Shown one piece after another: positions 55,376 through 64,000 of a DNA stretch of 64,000 nt (within the stretch, counting starts at the first letter, position 1; the number at the start of each line of letters is the position of its first letter). Under the pieces are notes generated by a model. It saw nothing but the letters and a program-made list of their open reading frames with translations. It was not told the DNA's origin and searched no databases. The DNA comes from Nectonema munidae. Its lineage: Eukaryota; Nematomorpha; Nectonematoida; Nectonematidae. A program made the position numbers and the translations under genes. Location of the stretch: assembly GCA_030549495.1 (NCBI GenBank), contig JAUIRK010000885.1, positions 1,344,501 through 1,408,500 of the forward strand. Reading direction: 5' to 3'.

Positions 55376-55432
55376 AAACTAACATAAAAGTCGCCCCCCG
55401 GATGTGCGCCCCTGCAACCAACCTCTTAGCCC

Positions 55433-55931
55433 AGGCGTCGGCAGCCTTTGGATAATCAAGTGTAAAAACTAGCGCATAAACGCATTGCTTGTGCTAACTC
55501 GTTATAACCAAAATTAATTTTTTTTTCTTTAAATTATAAATAATGCGCTTACATTAAATTTCCATTTTTATGTTTGAACACCCTTCTCACCAGCACCGCC
55601 CTTTCTTTCGATCTTAAATATATAATTTGCCGCAAAATGAAATAAATTTTAAAAGGACTCTACTTATACCAGATGATCCTTACAATAGGAACGCATTTTC
55701 AATAACCCTTCTTCAAATTGAGCGTGGTAAAAAGGTTGATTAATGTTAGCATAACATAATTTGTATACTGCTAAACACAGAACTGATAGCGCCACCGTAT
55801 AAACAAAAAGTTGAAGCTTTTCTCATCTTTAATTGTTCGTTTATTTTTTTGCCTATACAGAGGTTAGTGTGCCATTGTATATTTTTCTGCGTGCCACACT
55901 TCGCACGCGTGCCATAGGTTACCCACCACTG
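55433..55931. mobile_element. Diverged hAT-like MITE
   Basis: Left CAGGCGTCGGCAGCC, right GGTTACCCACCACTG, recognisable as hAT-type ends (compare the common CAGGGGTCGGCAACC). Contains GTGCCACACTTCGCACGCGTG near the right end. No matching duplication. Old. Confidence 0.5.
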
Positions 55932-56601
55932 TGAGCATGCCGAACAGTAGATATGCGGTGCCGAGTTTTATCCCGATGACGAAGGGAACAATTAATATAT
56001 AAAAATAAATTTCCCCAATTTCTTTGAAAAATGCAATTTAATATTTTAATAAGAAAATATTTTGATTTTATTAAAATTTTAAGATTGTGTTAAAAATGTG
56101 TAATAATGTATATTTAAACCCCGGCAATAGATTTCCAAAATTTTAAACACTAAGGCCCATTTATAAATTAGTTGTGAGCACCTGTCAACTATAATGCAAA
56201 TTGAGGAAAACATTTGAAAGTCAAAATCAGCGGTAGAGTGAGAAAATGTTGGTTACAAAAATTTATATAATAAATCAGCTTTTTCAATTAGGATAAAGGC
56301 ATTATATATAGGAGTGTATTTTTAACCCCAAACAAACACAAATATGATTTAAAATACCTTTTAACAATGCGTTGGAAGAAGGCAAAAGAGAGCGTAAAGA
56401 GGCTCTTGTTACAACGTGGAGGGTTAGACACTGAGCTTTTTACATTTAAAGAAGTTAATAAACGAAAGTTTTGGGGAAAAGAAGCGAATAAAGCCGCGCA
56501 ATACGCAAACCCTCGGCTTACTAACTAACTATGCTAATGTTTTGGGCCCCACATTCCGACTTCCATTAACCGAGCATAGAAGAGACTTCATTGCTGTAGA
56601 G
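55932..56601 (+). other. Weakly coding-like stretch
   Basis: A frame from 56367 (MRWKKAKESVKRLLLQRGG onward, about 54 codons) reads like protein and is less AT-rich than its surroundings. I recognise no family. Confidence 0.25.
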
Positions 56602-56921
56602 CAGTGTGATAGCACGGACTAGCAAATATTATTTTCGACCCTGGCGGACCGGCGAATAAAAACCAAAGAAATCATTCAATTTTAAAGCATAAAGTAAGAG
56701 TATGCAATCATCAGATTTTTAAATTTCAAAATAGGAGAGCAAACAAACCACATCAATACACTTGTCAAGAGTTAGCTTACGTCAGTGTGAAAAGAAAGTA
56801 AATTTTCATTCGTCAACTTATCCAGCTTTGGCTCGATAGAAGTAAAAACAGAGGCAGTCTACGGACCAAAAACTTGCATGACGCGGACCAGCATTAGTCT
56901 GGCCGATGTTGAGAAGCACTT
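56602..56921. mobile_element. hAT-like MITE, diverged
   Basis: 320 bases. Left CAGTGTGATAGCACGGACTAG, right GTCTGGCCGATGTTGAGAAG then CACTT, inverted with mismatches. Duplication CTGTAGAG (56594-56601) and TTGTAGAA (56922-56929), 6 of 8. Fits the nnnTAnnn target pattern. Confidence 0.62.
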
Positions 56922-56929
56922 TTGTAGAA

Positions 56930-58980
56930 GAACTAATTGTGAGTGAGCTCGACTCTCTCTGAAAAAATAGAAAAGCATAATCTGAGGAAAATGCTTAGAA
57001 ATTCAGGATGGTCGCTGTAAAAATAAAAGAGAGGCTGAAGAGGAGAGACGAGTCTTTAAATGTAAGAGAAGTGGATATTACTTATAACACACTAAGAAAC
57101 AGGTTGAATACAGAACTGAAGATAGATTTACAAGCTTGATTTACTTACATCAGCAACTTGGCTTTCTCTTGGATATAGAAAGTTTCATTGACTCGAATGA
57201 AGACATGATAGAAAGTGCAAAGTAGCTGCTACAGCTTACATAAGAGATTTTGATGAAAGAGAACCAAGTCACGAAACTTCAACTGCTCAATGTTAGTACA
57301 AATAAGAAAAGGCTGTGCTTTTGCTTAACCAAAACTCCAATCGATCATTCCAACTCCATAATGTCTTAAGGAGATCACGACTTCCCCAGTTTATAAATTG
57401 CAGCGTGCATACCTTTCGATGACAGGCTTTTTTTTAGCGCTCAGGCGTTAGTTAATTTAAAAAAAAACTCTCTTAAACACAAAGGATGGCGTATGCTAAG
57501 GAATTTAGCTTTATCAATCATCGAAAACGAAGAATTTGGACTCAACACGTTTCATGCCAGAAAAAGAAGTCAGATCGTAATTTGATACAAATGTATTTTA
57601 AATAAGGAAATCATCTGCGTCAGTTAATAGTGCAAATAGGACGGATGCATTTGAATGTGGATGGTCCGTTAATAACAAATATTTAAATACCTTATCGGGC
57701 TCTTTTTCAAGGCTTCACAAATTTGAAAGGATGAAAATAATTATACTAGTTTTGAAATCTTTCAATTCTTGGGTCCTTAACGTTATTGGGGAATTAGAAG
57801 TATTGAAAATTTGCAATTTGGAATCTTACAAAATTTTCCAAAGACAATGGACATATTTTCAAAAAAATACAAAAAGTTTAAGGAAACTTTTTTGATTGTA
57901 TCCATTTCTAAAATGGCTTAAAAGCCCATGCGATCAATTTGAAAGGGCATATTTTCGTAAAACTACTGTACTTGCAATAATATATTTGTAATGTAGAAGA
58001 AAATGAATTTATTCCTATTTGTATTTTCAATTATATCAGATCAATGCAAAAAGTATTTAATTTCATATTTCTAAAAGTATTATTCTAAATATCTAGACTC
58101 ATAGTCCAAAGCTTGTGGAAGGGGTGCACAGAGTAAAAATCTAGCCCCCTGAATCAAAACCTCAAAACGCCACTGAAGAAGGGTGCAGAATGCACATCCT
58201 CAAAACTATTAAATGCATCTTTCATATAAAATTTAAATGATACCATTAAAAAATTTAAAAATTAAAATGATGAAGCTAATCAACGTCATAAAACAAACCT
58301 CTTTTATTACAGTGAAATAATAAACATATTTGAAATAAATTAATAAAAAAGCATACATATTAGTCGTTCTTTCTTATCAAATGTTTGAGTCGCATAATTT
58401 TATTGGAAGCCATAAGTTCTCCTCCAATTATACTATCGAAAATTAAAATTTAACTAGTTTGTAAAGACATGAATTCGGACCACCAGACTTTCTTTCAACA
58501 TTCAGGAGTCGGTGCGATTTTTTTATAAAGAATAATGTTCAACCAATCCCTTACACTTAAAGAGAAAAATTATTTTTTTAAATCAGATAATAATTTAGTT
58601 TTGTTTATTTTTCCACAATGAATTATGGCTTTTAAAACGATACCACCTATGAAATATCTTTGGGAATTGAACTTTATATATTTGATTTACAATAAAAAAA
58701 ATTAGCCTATGGAAAAGTAAAGCTTATAATAGGTCCTTACAAATGTTTACAGTTATAAACGCCTTTATAATTAGAAATAATGCAATTTTTTACATTATGT
58801 CAGGAATTATTGAACAACGTTCGTTTAAAACATGACTACAAACAATAGTAAAAGAACTTCAGCTAAGTATTAGCACATGATATCCAACACTTTCAAATTG
58901 ATACTAAATAAACTTAAACTTTTAATACCTTGTATTTTGGTGAAACAGCTTTCTCTCCACCAGCATTCAATAAAATGAAA
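56930..58980 (+). other. Coding-like relics, unidentified, then AT-rich DNA
   Basis: Between about 57010 and 57420 several frames show protein-like words in the same direction, such as LKRRDESLNVREVDITYNTL and KVAATAYIRDFDEREPSHET, with stops and shifts between them. Likely a decayed gene, of transposon or host origin; family unknown. At 58137-58200 there is a piece like other transposon ends (TAGCCCCCTGAATC; AATGCACATCCTCAAAA). The rest is AT-rich with nothing recognised. Confidence 0.3.
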
Positions 58981-59040
58981 AAGCAGTCAACTAAAAGCAT
59001 TCAAGATTTTCAAAGTTAGGTTTTCCATATTGAGTTCCAG

Positions 59041-59201
59041 CAGAGGCATAGCCAAAAGGAGCCACGGCAGCTATGCCCCCTCTGAGAAAATTTATTCCCA
59101 TCAGAAAAAAAAATTGATAATGTTGTGTGCAATAAAAAATTGTTGGGCCCTCCAGAAAATTTTTGAGCCCGATTTGGTTCAAATTCCTCACTATGCCGCT
59201 G
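59041..59201. mobile_element. Short hAT-like MITE
   Basis: 161 bases. Ends CAGAGGCATAGCC and CACTATGCCGCTG, partly inverted. Duplication AGTTCCAG (59033-59040) and GGTTTCAG (59202-59209), 6 of 8. Internal GCCCCC and GGGCCC blocks are typical of such elements. Confidence 0.6.
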
Positions 59202-59518
59202 GGTTTCAGTAGACCTTCAGGGGTATACAGAAAAATTTGTATGAAAAAGTTTGTTAAAGATACACTTCCATGTTGATACATTCTTAGTTGGTTGTCTTGC
59301 TGATAATTTATTTCACAACATGGTAGTGTTATTCCTAAATAAGTAATGACCTCGTTATCATGTGAACGTTTATTGTGATCATTATTACTGTGATATATTA
59401 AACTATCACATAAAGAATTAGACACTTTTTGAAATAAAATTTAAAAAAAAAATTTATTTTGGAGAATAAAAGCTGTGTAAAGTAAAAAGTAGCTTACTAG
59501 CTTTTAAGTAATATCACT

Positions 59519-59661
59519 CGTTCACAATTGACGTCAACCTTTTTTGATAAATTTCAACCCCCATGTCAACTTTTAGATATATCATCACTTAACAAAATCG
59601 ACTTATGTCAACTTTGGATACCCCCCCCCCCCCCCGTTTTAGTTGACGTCAATTGTGAACG
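59519..59661. mobile_element. Small element with perfect 20-bp inverted ends
   Basis: 143 bases. CGTTCACAATTGACGTCAAC at 59519-59538 and its exact reverse complement at 59642-59661. The TIR includes the palindromes CAATTG and TGACGTCA. A C run of about 15 lies at 59621-59635. No target duplication could be read. Confidence 0.72.
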
Positions 59662-59669
59662 CCCCCCAT

Positions 59670-60360
59670 TGCTGATACAAATCAAGCTCAAAATTTTCTT
59701 TAGTATTAGCCTAAGTATGTTAGACTTAGAAAAATAGATATCATTTCCAATTCCGTAGCATCATTTCCAACTCAATTAAACCTTTTTGTAATTCGGTAAC
59801 ACACTTTTAAATTCGGTACCAGCTTTTAAAATTTCCAAAAATTTAATCTAATTATCTACTTTTTCCTATTTCTTTCTTTTTAATTTATCTTGTTTCTTGT
59901 AAACCGTTTCTATACTATTTAGTTGATGTTAAAAAGAGCATCACATTAAGACAATATAAATAAAACAAGATTAAAAAAATATTTATACAAATTCATAGTC
60001 AATAAACCTTTTCGGGATGTCTCTAAAAATAGTTTTTATACTTTCTAATGTTTACAGAACAAAAATCAAAAGAAAGAGAATTAACCCAAATCATCCCACT
60101 GTCAGTTTAAACGGGTAGGTGTAAAATAAGCTGCAAAAAAAGCTGCAAAAGTAAAGCCTGATTTCGAATAAACGAAAAGAGATAACAGAGTGAAAATTTA
60201 CTTACACATAAAACTCGAGTCTCTAATTCAGAAAAAAATCAAATCAAGTTATATATATTAAAAAAACATTATATTTTAGTGATAATAAGTCAAAATTTAT
60301 AGATTTGTCTTCCATTTCTGTTACCTCGATGGTGGCAATAATGTCTATGCGAATTAATTT
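59670..60360. other. AT-rich non-coding stretch
   Basis: Nothing recognised. Confidence 0.5.
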
Positions 60361-60363
60361 ATG

Positions 60364-60556
60364 TTGGTTTGGTTTGGTTTGGTTTGGTTTTGAGATATCA
60401 AAGCACTTTCAGCAGTAAAGCTATATGCTCGCATTATGCTTAAGATGGTTAATCACAGTTTTTTGTGAATTTGTTTTTAGAGTTAAGAGCCTTGGGGATC
60501 GAACCCCTGACCTTCAACTGTTAAGCTGAGAGGTACACCCTAACAACCATGATTTT
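60364..60556 (-). mobile_element. tRNA-derived SINE with AAACC pentamer tail
   Basis: Read right to left. A tRNA-like head has an A-box-like TGGTTGTTAGGG (60549-60538) and, about 33 bases on, a perfect B box GGTTCGATCCC (60505-60495) inside the T-arm-like GGGGTTCGATCCCC. A short unrelated body follows, and then a tail of about five AAACC repeats (60390-60364). This is the layout of a Pol III-transcribed tRNA-SINE moved by a LINE. A plain tRNA pseudogene would not explain the tail. No target duplication found. Confidence 0.7.
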
Positions 60557-60559
60557 CAT

Positions 60560-63429
60560 TTTAAAAAATTAATTTTCAAAAATATTTAGTTAAATTTTTA
60601 ATTTATTTAATCTTTTTATTCTCTTTTGTTTTTAAAGATGATCTTTATTCAAAATGTCAAATAAAAAATATATTTATTATATTATTTTTATATTATTATT
60701 ATTGATTTGAGAATAGATAAAGCTCGTCAAAGATAAGCGTTAACGATAAATGCTCACGTACAGCCACTAGATGCAAATTCAAACCTCAAAGTTTGAACAC
60801 AAAAGTGGAACTGAGACTTCAATAGAAGAAAGAGGTCTTTTACACTGTGTACGCTTAGTTATGATGATCAAATACAAGAGTACATACAATTTCTAGTTTT
60901 AACTAACACCTTGTATGCAGAATTAAGTATATATTTATTAATACACCATTTTATGATGTATAATCTGTCAGTAAATTAATTTTCACATGTAACCTAACTG
61001 ACAAATTTACTTTCACCAGAGAAGCTATCTGAATAATTTCATATTTTCTAAAACACTTAATTTTACATAACTACACCAACATCAATGAATTTTTAAGGGA
61101 GTTTACCCTTACCTTTAATGTTTATAATATTTTAATATCTACCAAAAAGTCGAGTCTTTGGGATCCAAAAAATCCTTTAAGTTATCCGAAGTTCGAGTTA
61201 AACGAATGATCAGTATCATATATTTTATTGAATGAATAGCAGTTCTGTGATACTTCCAGGTACAAATTTAAGGGAGCAAAACCTCAAAAAAAATTGAATT
61301 CATTTTATTTTATAAAAAAATAACGAGAGTACGATAATTTACGTTGAAAAGGGCATAAAATTTTGTGCCTACACGCTTAAAGATAATAATAAAATATGGT
61401 ACAATAATTCAAAGCAAATCATAGGGATGCAAATATCTCAGCGCTGAAAATGCCTTGCAACGAAATGAATGAAAGCATGTGTAATTCACACTTTTATTGA
61501 TTTTTCATAAAAACTTTGTATTCAAAGCCTCTGAAATATATTGCAACATGATGAATTGCAATTCACAGATAGCATTGGAATTTTTATCCCGAATAATTTA
61601 AGATATAAATTGATATCAGAAAAAGCATAAATTACTTCGATTTAACCGAAAATTCCACCTATCTGATTTTGAGTTAAACGAAAATTTAGCATGTGTAGAT
61701 ATGACTGAGACAGGTACAGCGACTCGAGTTATCGAGAGCTTACTACTAGATGTTTATCTATAAACTATTATGCTAGGATAAATTTAAAATGATATCTAAA
61801 TATAAAAACTTTCATTTAATTAAATTGTCAATTTTTATAAATATTATAATATAGATACATTATAATAAATTTTTTTCCTAAGAGAAATCCTCTTTTTACG
61901 AAATTCGAATAAATTTTGATAAAATTTCAAAAACCAGCCAGATAAATTAGTACTAAGAAAATTTTCCCAAAGTTATTAAAAATCAATGACTTTAAAATTT
62001 CCTAAACATCTGCCAACGTGAAAAATTATTTTTTTTTTAAGATTTTCTTGACAAAAATATTGCCACCTTTGGATATATACTTCGAAGAATATTTTTTTTA
62101 TTTTCCCCATCATAAAAAATATTCTTTTAAAGATTTTCATTTAAATTTGTGCAAGAAAATTAATTTTTTTAACCTTTTACCTTTCGAAGTTATCATTTCT
62201 CAACTTAATAAAAAGAATCAAGTTTTTTATATTGACATTTTCACGAAAATGATTTCTGTTAAGGTACCAAATTTTAAAACTTTAACACAAAATTTGATTT
62301 TCAGAAGAATTTTTGAAACTGGATTTCCAATTTTTCAAAAATAATAAGTCCACTTTTCCGTATAAAGCCATTACCAAATTTATGTAAAAATGAGTTTTGA
62401 ACAATTTTTAATACACTTTCAAAAGAATTTTCCTTTACAAACGATGCCTATCGTTAAGACAGTTTACTTCATTGATGTATAAAATGTTTTTAGAATACAA
62501 AAATAATTATTCTGTAAAATTTAGTTAATATCTGTTGCGGGTATTATTAAAAAACCTTACAATTAAAAATGCGAGCTGACAATTATTGCCTAAACTTAAT
62601 TCAAGGGTTTTCAAATAAATTTTGTTAATCATGTTGTATATGATTGGATACTTTGGTCGACACTTTAAAATTTCTTCATAAGTGCAGAATCTTTCATTAG
62701 GGCGGGAGACACTGTACTATTTTTTGAACAGCTGGTTAAGTTTAACAATTTTTAAGATAAAATACAAACTTTCTAATAAAGTTTTCTAATTAAAAACATG
62801 CTTCATCTTAAATAAAAATGGCTTTCCTAATAGATTTATTGAAAATAATAAAAATTTTAAAATAAAAACGAATAATAGTACACTAAATAATTGTGTAAGA
62901 GAAAACAAAAAATAAAAATTGAAGAGTTTTCAGAACTACGAAGACTTTTACAGAGTTCTTATTTGACTAAACACAATTCATCCTGATAAATAAAAATCTG
63001 AAAAAAAATTAAAGCGATTCATGAAATTGATGAAAAAATTAATCATAAGTTCCATACCTAAATACTTTTTAGCTTTCTACATTCATCGATTTCTTGTTAC
63101 TTGCAATATTAAAAACTTTTATTATCTTACAGGAATAAATGAATACAGGAATATTGAATTAGAAAAAAATTTAAAAAGTGAAATCAGAAAATTTTCTATA
63201 TTTCTTATCATTTTTCACAAAATTTTGAATACACTGAAATAAGAAAGAGACATTATATAAAACTGTTTTTAGATAAAATACTTTCAGAATAATTCTTGAT
63301 CATTAATTTTGTTAAAAGTTAAGTAAGGTAACAAATACGAATATGGTAAAAAAAAGTTGTTTTAAGAGTTGATTTTGAAATTACTTGAGCTTGATTTATT
63401 ATAAAATCTTAAAAAAATATTTAATATGA
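60560..63429. other. Long AT-rich stretch without recognised gene
   Basis: The longest open frame (62018-62344, 108 codons) is almost all Phe, Lys, Ile, Leu and Asn, as expected from AT-rich DNA by chance. I see no element ends. Confidence 0.5.
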
Positions 63430-64000
63430 ACTTATAATAAAGAATTAAGGAAAAAAGTTAAATTTCTTACAGATAAAGCAGAGATCAGCCTTGAAAAAAG
63501 TTTACAGAAAAGCAAAGATTGACCTTCAAAAAAAGTTGAATGAACTTATGAAAAAAAATAAATAAAAAATTTAAGTTCCTTACACAGAAAGCAAAAGTCA
63601 ATCTTAAAATTTTTTTAACGTAATTATAGGGAAATATAAGCAAAAAGTAAAGTTTGTTACAGAGAGAGCAAAGATCAACCTTTAAAAATTGAACTTATAA
63701 AAAGAATTAAAGAAAAAATTTTAATTTCTTACAGATAAAGCAAAGATCCGCCTTGAAAAAGTTTAATATAATAGGGGATGATAAAAAAGTTTACAGAAAA
63801 TTAAAGATTGACCTTCAAAAAAAGTTGAATGAACTTATGAAAAAAAAATAAGTAAAAAATTTAAGTTCCTTACACAGAAAGCAAATGTCAACCTTAAAAA
63901 ATAAATTAAGTAAAAATATTAATCTTACAGAAAAAGCAAAGATCAGCCTTGAAAAAAGTTTAATATAATAGGGGATGAACTTATAAAAAAGTTTACAGAA
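63430..64000. repeat. Tandem array, about 60-bp subunit in a 267-bp period
   Basis: Words such as TTTCTTACAGATAAAGCA, GATCAGCCTTGAAAAA and TTGACCTTCAAAAAAAG recur. The phrase CTTACAGATAAAGC appears at 63467 and about 63731, roughly 267 bases apart, and smaller variants (ACAGAAAGCAAA, AGAGAGCAAAGATCAACC) fill the space between. AATATAATAGGGGATGA recurs near 63765 and 63962. The array runs off the end of the window. Confidence 0.75.

Larger units (their letters stand above)
48057..55414. mobile_element. 7.36-kb hAT-type composite with TSD CAACCAAC
   Basis: Left end CAGGGGCGCACATCCTC, right end GGATGTGCGCCCCTG: a perfect 15-bp inverted terminal repeat. Perfect 8-bp target duplication CAACCAAC at 48049-48056 and 55415-55422, so the whole block behaves as one insertion. 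Inside are a TIR element at 48300-48803, a ZBED-type hAT (49316-54617) that itself holds a LINE fragment and a MITE, and the GACATTTCGCC inverted repeat at 55062-55375. No transposase belonging to the outer element was identified; the left 1.26 kb is shared with 42003-43587. Confidence 0.85.

Noticed and set aside
62018-62344. 108-codon open frame
   Set aside because: Composition is nearly all Phe, Lys, Ile, Leu and Asn, as AT-rich DNA gives by chance; no motif.
1-64000. CRISPR arrays, rRNA or functional tRNA genes, bacterial-type operons
   Set aside because: None seen on either strand; the tandem repeats present lack spacer structure.

Overview
This is a stretch of AT-rich animal (invertebrate, probably arthropod-like) nuclear DNA. 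The animal origin is inferred from one SLC5-type sodium-coupled transporter gene, 49-66 base introns in a transposase gene, and a mix of hAT, piggyBac, pogo/Tigger, RTE and jockey/CR1-like LINE, tRNA-SINE and Ty3/Gypsy elements. There are no bacterial operons, CRISPR arrays or rRNA genes. I do not name a species. Host content is one convincing protein gene, the SLC5 transporter at 45149-46837 on the minus strand. It is one uninterrupted reading frame with a TATA box 54-61 bases upstream of its ATG. Nearly everything else that can be read is transposon.

Layout. 1-8100: two broken piggyBac transposases, a poly-G tract, a short TTAA-flanked MITE and a diverged tandem repeat. 8138-13760: two nearly identical hAT MITEs, each with a perfect 8-bp target duplication, on either side of a composite of three different broken hAT transposases. 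14060-16369: a 5'-truncated RTE-type LINE. 17200-30830: a deep nest. A jockey/CR1-like LINE (plus strand) is split by a Ty3/Gypsy element (18426-29291, 5-bp duplication CACTC). That is split by a Tigger (21858-28689, TA duplication). The Tigger holds a TTAA-flanked satellite-bearing element, a piece of Gypsy integrase region in the opposite orientation, and a complete-looking hAT (23853-26740) inserted in that piece. 30958-39422: a minisatellite, a hAT MITE, a second Tigger, a deletion-derived hAT and a TAGGG-ended hAT. 39569-43976: a piggyBac-like element sharing its satellite with the nest, then a copy of the family seen again at 48057. 48057-55414: a 7.36-kb hAT-type composite with duplication CAACCAAC that holds a MITE, another hAT with a ZBED-type transposase, and a LINE fragment. 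55433-64000: small MITEs, a tRNA-derived SINE with a pentamer tail, and a tandem array running off the end.

How the parts relate. The elements mark each other's order of arrival: each inner insertion must be younger than its host. The least damaged autonomous-looking element is the hAT at 23853-26740. Its six exons stay in frame across five short introns and its ends carry repeated TCCGTA motifs. The older elements (Gypsy, LINEs, piggyBacs) are broken in many places. All identifications are by eye from motifs; no database search was run.
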